From the NCBI GenBank assembly GCA_937872385.1, contig CALMSO010000031.1, positions 30,962 through 94,961 on the forward strand: DNA of 64,000 bases. Direction: 5' to 3'. Within the stretch, counting starts at the first letter, position 1, and each line of letters starts with the position of its first letter. Below are positions 31,178 to 39,700 of the stretch, piece by piece. Position numbers and translations under genes: made by a program. Source of the stretch: an uncultured Saprospiraceae bacterium (GTDB taxonomy: Bacteria; Bacteroidota; Bacteroidia; Chitinophagales; Saprospiraceae). Under the pieces are notes generated by a model. The model saw only the letters and a list, made by a program, of their open reading frames with translations. It made no database searches and was not told the origin of the DNA.

Positions 31178-31915
31178 ATGATTGTTTCCGAACACCTGTC
31201 CGGCGTACTGCGCCCGGAACTGGCAGGTAAAACTATAGCCCAGTCGCTCGCTTATTTAGCGGAGCATTTTCCTGGCAAGGTCGTCTTCTCTACCAGTTTT
31301 GGCATTGAAGACCAAGTTATTACGCATTTTATTTTTGAAAATGAGTTGCCCATTCAAGTTTTCACGCTCGACACGGGCCGGCTTTTCCCAGAAACTTACG
31401 CCACTTGGTCGCGTACGGTGGAGCGCTATGGCCGCCCCATCCAAGCATATTACCCCGACGCGCAAGCCTTGCAGGCATTTGTAAGTGCCAAGGGCCCAAA
31501 CAGTTTTTACGAATCGGTGGACAATCGCAAGTCCTGCTGTCATATTCGCAAGGTAGAGCCGCTCAATCGGGCTTTGGCCGGGCAGTCGGTTTGGATCACG
31601 GGCATTCGTGCCGAGCAATCACCTAACCGATTGGATATGAGCGATATAGAATGGGACGCGGCGCATGAATTGATCAAATTCCACCCGATTTTCGACTGGA
31701 CGTATGAGGAAGTTCGAGCATTTGTGAATAAAAATGGCATCCCTTACAATCCATTGCACGACAAGGGTTTTGTGAGCATCGGCTGCGCTCCATGTACGCG
31801 TGCCGTTCGCCCTGGCGAAGACTTCCGCGCGGGCCGCTGGTGGTGGGAAGACGCCTCGAAGAAAGAATGCGGCTTGCATGTAGTGGAGCAGGTTTTAGAA
31901 AGTAAGCCTGATTAA
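31178..31915 (+). CDS. cysH: Adenylyl-sulfate (APS) reductase, thioredoxin-type
   Basis: 245 residues. Reduces activated sulfate to sulfite. The PAPS-reductase fold has FSTSFGIEDQVI and FTLDTGRLFPETY; the catalytic tail is KKECGLH. Two Cys pairs (SCCHIRK near 119 and IGCAPCTRAV near 207) are the ligands of the 4Fe-4S cluster found in reductases that use APS rather than PAPS. This fits the absence of an APS kinase gene in the cluster. First gene of the sulfate assimilation cluster. Confidence 0.95.
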   Translation: MIVSEHLSGVLRPELAGKTIAQSLAYLAEHFPGKVVFSTSFGIEDQVITHFIFENELPIQVFTLDTGRLFPETYATWSRTVERYGRPIQAYYPDAQALQAFVSAKGPNSFYESVDNRKSCCHIRKVEPLNRALAGQSVWITGIRAEQSPNRLDMSDIEWDAAHELIKFHPIFDWTYEEVRAFVNKNGIPYNPLHDKGFVSIGCAPCTRAVRPGEDFRAGRWWWEDASKKECGLHVVEQVLESKPD

Positions 31916-31939
31916 AATGTTCATCATCCGTTTATTGTG

Positions 31940-31981
31940 AACGGTGAGCGGTCAGCCGCGAAAAGCGAACAGCGAATAACA
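31940..31981. repeat. Heptameric repeat of the GCGAAHA type
   Basis: AACGGTGAGCGGTCAGCCGC then GCGAAAA, GCGAACA and GCGAATA in tandem, in the cysH-cysD spacer. It belongs to the RTTYRCG family (reverse complement CGYRAAY) also seen at 611, 39578 and 53537. Confidence 0.55.
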
Positions 31982-32003
31982 AATCACTGACATTCAAATA
32001 ACT

Positions 32004-32915
32004 ATGAATAAACAACAACTTGATCATCTCGATTTGCTAGAAGCCGAAGCCATTCACATCCTGCGGGAAGTGGCGGGGCAGTTTGACCGTCCGGCGCTGC
32101 TTTTTTCTGGCGGCAAAGATTCGATTACATTGGTGCATCTGGCTTTGAAAGCCTTTCGGCCCGGGCGCTTTCCCTTTCCATTGGTGCATATTGACACCGG
32201 ACATAACTTCCCCGAAGTAATCGCTTTTCGGGATCAGTTAGCTGCCGAACTGGGCGAGCGCCTCATCGTGCGCAAAGTGGAAGATTCGATTCAAAAGCAC
32301 CACCTGACCGACCCCAAGGGCAAGTATCCCAGTCGCAATCCATTGCAAACTTATACCCTATTAGATACGATTGAAGAATTTGAATTTAATGCCTGCATCG
32401 GGGGGGCGCGCCGCGACGAGGAAAAGGCTCGGGCCAAAGAGCGCATCTTCAGCCACCGCGATGATTTCGGGCAGTGGAATCCGAAGAACCAGCGCCCGGA
32501 AATGTGGAATATTTACAACGGTAGAATTCGCAAAGGCGAGAATATCCGTGTGTTTCCGATTTCCAACTGGACCGAATTGGACATTTGGCATTACATCCGC
32601 CGCGAAAAAATTGAGTTGCCCTCGATTTATTATACCCACCGCCGCCCTTGCGTAGAATTGCCCGGCGGGCAGTTGCTGGCGGTGACGCCTTTTATAACGG
32701 TAGAACCCACCGATACGGTCGTGGAAGCAGAGGTGCGTTTCCGGACAGTAGGCGATGCGACCTGCACAGCTGCCGTGCGCAGTACGGCCCGCTCAATTGA
32801 CGACATCATTCAGGACATCATCGAGACGCGGATTTCTGAGCGCGGGGCTACTCGTATTGACGATCTCATCTCGGAAGCTGGTATGGAAGACCGGAAGGTG
32901 AATGGATATTTTTAA
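32004..32915 (+). CDS. cysD: Sulfate adenylyltransferase subunit 2
   Basis: 303 residues, full length. PP-loop ATP pyrophosphatase that makes APS from sulfate and ATP with CysN. PP-loop motif LLFSGGKDSITLVHLAL (about 32-48), HIDTGHNFPEVI, CIGGARRDEEKARAKERIFS and the C-terminal RISERGATRIDD. Followed at once by a G-rich repeat before cysN. Confidence 0.97.
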   Translation: MNKQQLDHLDLLEAEAIHILREVAGQFDRPALLFSGGKDSITLVHLALKAFRPGRFPFPLVHIDTGHNFPEVIAFRDQLAAELGERLIVRKVEDSIQKHHLTDPKGKYPSRNPLQTYTLLDTIEEFEFNACIGGARRDEEKARAKERIFSHRDDFGQWNPKNQRPEMWNIYNGRIRKGENIRVFPISNWTELDIWHYIRREKIELPSIYYTHRRPCVELPGGQLLAVTPFITVEPTDTVVEAEVRFRTVGDATCTAAVRSTARSIDDIIQDIIETRISERGATRIDDLISEAGMEDRKVNGYF

Positions 32916-33030
32916 AGGGGAATAGGGGGAATAGGGAGTGTAGGGGGAATAGGGGAATAGGAAAATAGGGGTTGAGGGGTTGAGAAGGTTGAGGAGTTGA
33001 GAAGGTTGAGGGGTTGAGGGTCTAAAATCT
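32916..33030. repeat. G-rich degenerate tandem repeat (GGGGAATA, then GGTTGAG)
   Basis: Starts directly after the cysD stop: several GGGGAATA units followed by at least five GGTTGAG/GGGTTGAG units, ending in TCTAAAATCTATTATT. It fills most of the cysD-cysN spacer and shares its units and 3' tail with 26768-26863. Confidence 0.75.
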
Positions 33031-33059
33031 ATTATTTAAAAGTCTAATTGTCTAAAAAA

Positions 33060-34346
33060 ATGGATATTCTGCGATTTATCACTTGTGGCAGTGTGGATGA
33101 CGGTAAAAGTACCTTGATTGGTCGTTTGCTGTTCGACAGTAGCTCGGTTTCATCGGATATTTTGGCCGCCATTGAACGGCAGAGCCGCAATTTGCCGGAA
33201 GGCGAAATGGACTTGTCTTTGCTCACCGATGGCTTGCGCTCAGAGCGCGAACAGGGCATCACGATTGATGTGGCCTACAAATATTTCAGCACGCCGCGCC
33301 GCAAATTTATTATTGCCGATGCACCTGGGCATGTACAATACACGCGCAACATGGTCACCGGCGCTTCCAATACCGATCTGGCCATCATTCTCATAGATGC
33401 GCGCAACGGCGTGGTAGAACAGACGCGCCGCCATTCTATGATTGCCTCGCTGCTGGGCATCCCGCACGTGGTGGTTTGTATTAATAAAATGGATTTAGTC
33501 AACTATTCTAAGCAAGTGTTCCATGATATTGTAGCTGATTTTTTAGAACTACGTAAAGAGTTGCATTTCAAAGATTTAGACTTTATTCCAGTGAGTGCGC
33601 TGGCCGGCGACAACGTGGTCAGAAATTCGGTTTATACTCCCTGGTACGAAGGGCCGCCCTTGCTCGAATACCTCGAAACCGTAGCTATTGCATCCGATCG
33701 TAACCTCAGCGATCCGCGGTTTCAGGTGCAATATGTGATTCGACCTAAAAGCGACGACCTGCACGACTATCGCGGCTACGCCGGGCAAGTTCAGAGCGGT
33801 ATCTATCGCGTAGGCGATGCGGTGACGGTTTTCCCTGCAGGGCTACAATCTGTTATTACTAAAATCGAAGTGAATCGCACGGAAGTATCCGAAGCCTTCG
33901 CACCCCAAGCCGCCGTTATGCACCTTGCCGACGATCTCGACATCAGCCGGGGCAATACCATTGTGCGCAGCGACAAGCTGCCGCAGGTCACCCAAGATAT
34001 CGAAGCAATCCTTTGCATCACCGATGCCACCGACTTCCGGGCGGGCAGCAAGTTTCTGCTACAACACAACAGTGCTTTAGTAAAATGCGCCATTCGAGAC
34101 ATAGCGTACAAACTCGACATTGAGACCTACGAGCGTATCCAGCAGCCCGAATCGGTTCGGCTCAATGATTTGATCAAGGTGCGCCTGCGTACCGCCGAGC
34201 CTTTGGCTTTCGACACGTATCGCCACAACCGCCGCACCGGCGCCTTCATCCTCGTGCACGAAAATACCGGACAAACCGTAGCGGGCGGCATGATTCAAGA
34301 AGGAATTGAAGTGGGAATGAATGGGGCGAATAGGGGAATGGGATGA
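33060..34346 (+). CDS. cysN: Sulfate adenylyltransferase subunit 1 (GTPase)
   Basis: 428 residues from the ATG at 33060; a TTG four codons upstream is possible but less likely. Elongation-factor-like GTPase that drives APS formation by CysD. P-loop GSVDDGKSTLIGRLLFDSS, DAPGHVQYTRNM, NKMDLVNY and three C-terminal beta-barrel parts. No APS kinase (CysC) domain is fused. The last residues (MNGANRGMG) are encoded by a G-rich repeat stretch (34318-34350), so the natural C-terminus may have been extended by the repeat. Confidence 0.96.
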   Translation: MDILRFITCGSVDDGKSTLIGRLLFDSSSVSSDILAAIERQSRNLPEGEMDLSLLTDGLRSEREQGITIDVAYKYFSTPRRKFIIADAPGHVQYTRNMVTGASNTDLAIILIDARNGVVEQTRRHSMIASLLGIPHVVVCINKMDLVNYSKQVFHDIVADFLELRKELHFKDLDFIPVSALAGDNVVRNSVYTPWYEGPPLLEYLETVAIASDRNLSDPRFQVQYVIRPKSDDLHDYRGYAGQVQSGIYRVGDAVTVFPAGLQSVITKIEVNRTEVSEAFAPQAAVMHLADDLDISRGNTIVRSDKLPQVTQDIEAILCITDATDFRAGSKFLLQHNSALVKCAIRDIAYKLDIETYERIQQPESVRLNDLIKVRLRTAEPLAFDTYRHNRRTGAFILVHENTGQTVAGGMIQEGIEVGMNGANRGMG

Positions 34347-34372
34347 ATAGGACATCAACAGATTAATAAAAA

Positions 34373-35149
34373 ATGAGCACAATAAAAACCAAAAAATTGA
34401 CCATTGTGGGGGCTGGCCCGGGCGACCCGGATCTACTGACAATCAAAGGTTTACGCGCTTTACAATCGGCAGATGTGGTCTTGTACGATGCGCTGGTGAA
34501 TCCCGTTTTGTTAGAACATGCACCTGCGGCCACACACCTATTCGTTGGCAAACGACGGGGCTATAAATCTTATAAACAGCAGGAAATCAATGAGTTAATT
34601 GTCGCTTTCGCGGAAACGCACGGGCATGTGGTACGCCTCAAGGGCGGCGATCCGTTTGTGTTTGGGCGAGGCTATGAAGAAATGGAATTTGCGCAAGCGT
34701 ATGGCATTGATTGTGCGTATATTCCGGGGATTTCCAGCTCGATTGGAGTACCAGGTTTAGCCAATATCCCGGTGACGCATCGCAACCTCAGCCGCAGCTT
34801 TTGGGTAGTGACGGCCACCATGTCCGACGGCAGCTTATCGCCTGATATTCAGTTAGCTACGCAATCCGACGCCACGGTAGTGGTATTGATGGGTTTGAAC
34901 AAACTGCCAGAAATTGCCGCCATTTTTCAACAAAACGGCAAAAGCACCCTGCCCGCCGCCGTCTTGCAGGATGGCTCATTGCCAACGGCGCGTAAGGTAT
35001 TCGGAACTGTGGAAACCATTTCGCAACTTACTGAAAATGAAGGTATTCAATCACCAGCAGTCTTAGTCTTCGGCGAAGTTGTCGGCTTAGCAGCATCCTT
35101 TGAAACGGCATTGCAAACGGCACTTGAAACTGCTTTTACAAATAGCTGA
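34373..35149 (+). CDS. cobA: Uroporphyrinogen-III C-methyltransferase
   Basis: 258 residues. SAM-dependent methylation of uroporphyrinogen III to precorrin-2, first step to siroheme. TIVGAGPGDPDLLTIKGLRAL (about 9-29), VLYDALVNP, RLKGGDPFVFGRGYEE and PGISSSIGVPGLANIPVTHR are family signatures. A stand-alone enzyme rather than the fused CysG; the missing dehydrogenase/chelatase is encoded at 39701. 26 nt after cysN. Confidence 0.94.
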   Translation: MSTIKTKKLTIVGAGPGDPDLLTIKGLRALQSADVVLYDALVNPVLLEHAPAATHLFVGKRRGYKSYKQQEINELIVAFAETHGHVVRLKGGDPFVFGRGYEEMEFAQAYGIDCAYIPGISSSIGVPGLANIPVTHRNLSRSFWVVTATMSDGSLSPDIQLATQSDATVVVLMGLNKLPEIAAIFQQNGKSTLPAAVLQDGSLPTARKVFGTVETISQLTENEGIQSPAVLVFGEVVGLAASFETALQTALETAFTNS

Positions 35150-35181
35150 ACACACCACCAACACGGCACAATCATCATAAA

Positions 35182-36990
35182 ATGAAACCATTAGAATCCG
35201 TCTTCAGTTTTGACCAAAATCTGCTGAAAAAGCTCACCGCTGACACCGATGACCAGCAAAAGCTCTGGCTCAGCGGCTATTTGTATGGCTTGTACGCCGC
35301 GTCGCAGCAAAGCGATCGCAGCGTAGCGATACCGGCGGAAGCGCCCGCGCCCGTCTTAGAAAAACCCACCGTGACGGTACTCTACGGCTCGCATACCGGC
35401 AATTGTAAAAAACTGGCGCAGCAAACCGTTGAGCAGGCCCGCGCGCGTGGTTTCGAGGTGCAATTAGCGGATATGAACGATTATCACGGTCGCAAACTAA
35501 AAGACGAAAAACTGCTGCTCGTGATCGTCAGTACGCACGGCGAAGGCGAGCCGCCCACTTCGGCGGAAACCCTGTACGAATTCATTCATTCGGCGCGTGC
35601 GCCAAAGCTGAACCATACGAAATTTTCGGTGCTGGCCCTCGGCGACCGCAGCTATGTGCAGTTTTGCCAAACGGGCATTGACTTCGATACCCAACTCGAA
35701 AAATTGGGCGCCCAACGCCTCGCCGACCGCGTGGATTGCGATGTGGACTTTGCCGAAGATGCTGCCCGTTGGATGGAAACAGTGCTGGCAAAAATAGCTT
35801 CAGAAAACGCTACTGCCGCCAATGGACACGCCACGGCTGCTTTCGTCAAACCGCAAGTAGCGGCAACGGCTATTGCGCAATACAATCGCAAAAATCCCTT
35901 TGCGGCAACTGTTTTGGAAAAAATTCAACTAAACGGCCGCGGCTCGACCAAAGAAACCTGGCACGTCGAAGTCTCGTTAGAAAGCGCTGATTTGTCATAC
36001 GAACCCGGTGATTCGCTCGGCATCGTACCCGAAAACGCACCGGAAGTAGTCGGGCTTGTTTTAAAAAACGCCAACGTATCCGACTCATTATCAGTAGATT
36101 GGAATGATACAAGCTATAATATTGCTGAAATTCTGACCACCCAACTCGAACTCAACCTCATTTCGCGCGATGTGCTGGAAAAGATTTTCGCTAAAAATAA
36201 CCACCCGCAACTGAAGGAATTATTGAACAATCCGGCCCTACTCAAAGACTACACCTATGGCCGCGACCTCGCCGACGTGCTGCACGACTTCCCAGCCGAC
36301 TGGACGGCGCAAGAACTTGCCCAAACCCTGCGCAAACTACAGCCGCGCCTGTATTCTTTAGCATCCAGCTTGCTCTACGCCCCCGACGAAGCGCACCTGA
36401 CCATTGGCGCGGTACGCTACGAAACATTGGGGCGCAAGCGCACCGGCACGGCTTCTACTTTTGTGGCGGATGATGTCGCTATTGGCGAAACACTCAAGGT
36501 TTTTGTCGAGCGCAATGAATATTTTCGCTTACCGCAAAATGCAGATACGCCTATTATTATGGTGGGCGCAGGCACCGGCGTAGCACCCTTCCGGGCTTTC
36601 GTGCAAGAACGCGAAGCACAGGGCGCAAGTGGCAAAAGTTGGTTATTTTTTGGCAATCCGCGTTTTACAACCGATTTTTTGTACCAAACCGAATGGCAGC
36701 AAGCCCTGAAAAAAGGGAACCTGAGCCGCTTGGACGTGGCCTTCTCACGCGACCAGAAAGACAAAGTGTATTGCCAGCATAAGTTGTTGCAACACAGCCG
36801 CGAAGTATTCAATTGGTTGGAAAATGGCGCGTATTTCTACGTGTGCGGTGATAAAAATCGGCTCGCGCCCGATGTCGAAGCGGCATTATTACAAATTGTA
36901 ACAAAAGAAGGCGCTTTTAATAATGACAAAGCGATCGAGTATGTAAAGAACTTGAAAAAACAGCGAAGATATTTAGAAGATGTGTATTGA
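35182..36990 (+). CDS. cysJ: Sulfite reductase [NADPH] flavoprotein alpha-component
   Basis: 602 residues. Passes electrons from NADPH through FAD and FMN to CysI. N-terminal linker, flavodoxin domain at about 65-200 (TVLYGSHTGNCKKLAQQ, VSTHGEGEPPTSAETLYEF), FAD-binding region (EPGDSLGIVPEN, RLYSLASSLL) and NADPH-binding region (MVGAGTGVAPFRAFVQERE, CGDKNRLAPDVEAAL) with the C-terminal aromatic Tyr. The partner cysI is separated from it by a toxin-antitoxin pair. Confidence 0.95.
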   Translation: MKPLESVFSFDQNLLKKLTADTDDQQKLWLSGYLYGLYAASQQSDRSVAIPAEAPAPVLEKPTVTVLYGSHTGNCKKLAQQTVEQARARGFEVQLADMNDYHGRKLKDEKLLLVIVSTHGEGEPPTSAETLYEFIHSARAPKLNHTKFSVLALGDRSYVQFCQTGIDFDTQLEKLGAQRLADRVDCDVDFAEDAARWMETVLAKIASENATAANGHATAAFVKPQVAATAIAQYNRKNPFAATVLEKIQLNGRGSTKETWHVEVSLESADLSYEPGDSLGIVPENAPEVVGLVLKNANVSDSLSVDWNDTSYNIAEILTTQLELNLISRDVLEKIFAKNNHPQLKELLNNPALLKDYTYGRDLADVLHDFPADWTAQELAQTLRKLQPRLYSLASSLLYAPDEAHLTIGAVRYETLGRKRTGTASTFVADDVAIGETLKVFVERNEYFRLPQNADTPIIMVGAGTGVAPFRAFVQEREAQGASGKSWLFFGNPRFTTDFLYQTEWQQALKKGNLSRLDVAFSRDQKDKVYCQHKLLQHSREVFNWLENGAYFYVCGDKNRLAPDVEAALLQIVTKEGAFNNDKAIEYVKNLKKQRRYLEDVY

Positions 36991-37101
36991 TTGTAATGTG
37001 TTGATGTTCCATTTTTATAAATCTTGCAAAGCTTATTAACCAAAAAATGAACAAAAGAACTATCTTGGGTTAAAAATGGTTAAGGCAAAAAAGACTACAG
37101 C

Positions 37102-37338
37102 ATGGAACTTAAACTCAACATCGGATACGAGGAACTCATAGAGCTGGTAAAACAGTTGCCCCTCGACCAGATCCGAAAATTAAAAGCAGATTTAGCTTTA
37201 ATTATGACCACCAATGATATGGAAAATGAAATGAGCGATTTTCAGGAATTCCTTTTGCAAGGTCCTGTAATGGATGATGATCAATATCAAGATTTTCTTT
37301 CTGACAGAAAATATTTTAACGCATGGCGAACGAACTGA
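37102..37338 (+). CDS. Putative antitoxin of a VapBC-like pair
   Basis: 78 residues, acidic C-terminal half. N-terminal IGYEELIELVKQLPLDQIRKLKADL resembles helical antitoxin segments found before PIN-domain toxins; no ribbon-helix-helix or AbrB motif was recognised. It overlaps the toxin gene by 16 nt, so the two are translationally coupled. Much lower GC than the flanking cys genes, a sign of separate origin. Function inferred from position. Confidence 0.65.
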   Translation: MELKLNIGYEELIELVKQLPLDQIRKLKADLALIMTTNDMENEMSDFQEFLLQGPVMDDDQYQDFLSDRKYFNAWRTN

Positions 37339-37724
37339 TTTGCCTGGATTCATCCATTTTGATAGACTATTTCAGAAAGACCAAGAAAGAAAATTCTTTC
37401 TTTTTTGAATTATCTAATCAATATGCCTCTTTTGCGGTATCCATAATAACCGAATTTGAAGTAATTAGTGGTAGTAATCAAAATCAAAAAGAATTTTGGG
37501 ACATATTTTTTCAACGTGTATTAGTGCTACCATTCGACCGCAAAGTGAATGAAGAAGCAGTTAAGATATTTCGGGAACTCAAAAGGAATGGAAATTTGAT
37601 TGATATTCCAGATTTGTTTATCGGCGCCACTGCCAAAGCGTACAATCTGAAATTAGCTACCTTAAACGAAAAAGACTTTGTGCGAATTCCCGGATTGGAA
37701 ATACTCGGTAAAAAGAGTAAATAA
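37323..37724 (+). CDS. PIN-domain ribonuclease toxin (VapC-like)
   Basis: 133 residues, a single PIN domain. The acidic active-site residues can be placed as Asp9 (ICLDSSILIDYF), Glu44 (IITEFEVISG), Asp97 (IPDLFIGATAKAYNL) and Asp118 (ATLNEKDFVRIPGLEIL). VapC toxins cleave tRNA or rRNA. It follows its antitoxin and lies between cysJ and cysI; base composition is AT-rich relative to them. Confidence 0.85.
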   Translation: MANELICLDSSILIDYFRKTKKENSFFFELSNQYASFAVSIITEFEVISGSNQNQKEFWDIFFQRVLVLPFDRKVNEEAVKIFRELKRNGNLIDIPDLFIGATAKAYNLKLATLNEKDFVRIPGLEILGKKSK

Positions 37725-37842
37725 AAAAAGTTGGTGAGCGTAAAATACCCAAAAACTAATCTACCCAAAATATTAAAACACCCTCTTTATCAATTTTTCA
37801 TAAAATTATAATCTACTCAAAATAACGAACAACTCGTGCGCT

Positions 37843-39564
37843 ATGTCCGACGAAAAAAAACTTTCCGAAGTAGAACATATCAAATCCAAAAGTAATCTGC
37901 TGCGCGGTACGCTGGAAGAAAGTCTGGCCGACGAAATCACCGGCGCCATTGCTGCTGATGACACCCAACTCATCAAGTTTCACGGCTCGTACCAGCAGCA
38001 TCACCGCGACCTCGAAAGCGAGCGCAAACGCCAAAAATTGGAGCCTTTGTACTCGTTTATGATTCGCATTCGGGTGCCGGGCGGCGTGCTGAGTACTGCC
38101 CAATGGCTGCGATTGGACGAATTGGCCGAGCAGTATGGCAGCGGCACGTTGAAAATCACTACCCGCCAAGCTATTCAGTTGCACGGCATCCTGAAAAAGG
38201 ATTTAAAGACGACCATTCAGGGTTTCAATCAGGTGCTGATGGATAGCTTTGCCGGTTGTGGCGATGTGAATCGCAATGTTATGTGCAACCCCAATCCCGC
38301 GCAGTCGCGCATCCACGCGCAGGCACACGAAGACGCGGCGATCATTTCCGCCCATCTCACCCCCAAAACCAATGCCTATCACGAGATCTGGCTAAAATCC
38401 CAAGATGGTATAGAAGAAAATATTAACGTTTTAGCGTCTGATATTCAGGATGAAGACGAGCCGATTTATGGTAAAACTTACCTGCCACGCAAGTTCAAAA
38501 TTGCCATCGCCATTCCGCCATATAATGATACCGATATTTTTTCTAACGATATCGGACTCATTGCCATCGAAAAAAATGGTGCATTGATCGGCTACAACAT
38601 CGCGGCCGGCGGCGGGCTGGGTATGACCTTCGGAATGCCCGAAACCTACCCGCGATTGGCGAGCATGCTGGGTTTTGTGCCCCGGCAAAATATGCTCAAA
38701 GCCGTCGAAAGCATTGTCACTATTCAGCGCGACTGGGGCAACCGCGAAAATCGCAAGCTCTCGCGCATGAAATACACCATTGATCGCGTGGGGCTGGAGG
38801 TATTCAAAGAAGAACTCGAAAAGCGCATGGACTTTGCCTTGCAGCCGGTGGCGCCGTACCTTTTTACTCGCTCAGGCGATGTGTATGGTTGGTCGCAAAA
38901 TGTGGACGGCACGCATAATGTTTTGCTCTTCATCGAGGGCGGACGTGTAAAGGATTCGGACAGTTATTTACTTAAAACCGCTTTGCGCAAAATAGCGGAA
39001 GTGCACGACGGCGATTTCTTAGTGACTGGTAATCAGAACTTAATGATTCGTAGCATTTCCGAAAAGAATAAACTCATTATTCAGTTATTATTAGAACATT
39101 ACAAAGTACTGCCCGAACTAAATAAAACCGGCTTACGCCTCAATTCCATTGCTTGTGTAGCTTTACCCACCTGCTCATTAGCCTTCGCCGAAGCCGAGCG
39201 TTATTTACCCAATTTGATTGATAAAATTGACAGCATATTACACGAAAATGGTTTAGAAAAAGAGGAAATTCTCATTCGCATGACCGGCTGCCCCAACGCC
39301 TGTGGCCGCCCGTATCTGGGGGAAATTGCCTTTGTCGGCAAAGCACCGGGTTATTATAATATGTACCTCGGCGCAGCTTTTAACGGCGAGCGACTTAATA
39401 AGCTGTATAAAGAAATGCTAAATGAAGAAGCCATACTAAATGAATTGCGCCCAATCATTACACGATATGCACAAGAACGCTTCCGAGGCGAGCGCTTCGG
39501 CGATTTCGTCATCCGCAAAGGCTATGTAAAAACCACCACCCACGGACTGAATTTTCATGCATGA
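37843..39564 (+). CDS. cysI: Sulfite reductase hemoprotein beta-component
   Basis: 573 residues. Six-electron reduction of sulfite to sulfide with siroheme and a 4Fe-4S cluster. The cluster/siroheme ligands are in CVALPTCSLAFAEAERYL (C-x5-C, about 443-448) and MTGCPNACGRPYLGEIAFVG (C-x3-C, about 483-487). The two nitrite/sulfite reductase ferredoxin-like half domains (KITTRQAIQLHGILKKDL, LLFIEGGRVKDSDSYLLKTAL) are present. Pairs with cysJ. Confidence 0.95.
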   Translation: MSDEKKLSEVEHIKSKSNLLRGTLEESLADEITGAIAADDTQLIKFHGSYQQHHRDLESERKRQKLEPLYSFMIRIRVPGGVLSTAQWLRLDELAEQYGSGTLKITTRQAIQLHGILKKDLKTTIQGFNQVLMDSFAGCGDVNRNVMCNPNPAQSRIHAQAHEDAAIISAHLTPKTNAYHEIWLKSQDGIEENINVLASDIQDEDEPIYGKTYLPRKFKIAIAIPPYNDTDIFSNDIGLIAIEKNGALIGYNIAAGGGLGMTFGMPETYPRLASMLGFVPRQNMLKAVESIVTIQRDWGNRENRKLSRMKYTIDRVGLEVFKEELEKRMDFALQPVAPYLFTRSGDVYGWSQNVDGTHNVLLFIEGGRVKDSDSYLLKTALRKIAEVHDGDFLVTGNQNLMIRSISEKNKLIIQLLLEHYKVLPELNKTGLRLNSIACVALPTCSLAFAEAERYLPNLIDKIDSILHENGLEKEEILIRMTGCPNACGRPYLGEIAFVGKAPGYYNMYLGAAFNGERLNKLYKEMLNEEAILNELRPIITRYAQERFRGERFGDFVIRKGYVKTTTHGLNFHA

Positions 39565-39577
39565 AGGTTGTATAAAT

Positions 39578-39635
39578 GCGGTTTGCGGTTCGCAGTTCGC
39601 TGTTCGCGGTTCGCGGTTCGCGGTTCGCTTTTCGC
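39578..39635. repeat. Heptameric RTTYRCG repeat array
   Basis: At least seven units of GCGGTTC and close variants (GCGGTTT, GCAGTTC, GCTGTTC) in tandem, beginning 14 nt after the cysI stop. Confidence 0.8.
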
Positions 39636-39658
39636 AAAAACCTAATAATGAATACTTT

Positions 39659-39700
39659 ACAACCCTCTAAACCTTCTAAACCTTCTAAACCCCTACTCCC
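39659..39700. repeat. Short C-rich repeat (ACCTTCTAA)
   Basis: ACCCTCTAA, ACCTTCTAA and ACCTTCTAA in tandem, then ACCCCTACTCCC directly before the ATG at 39701. Resembles the reverse complement of the G-rich arrays at 26768 and 32916. Confidence 0.5.
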
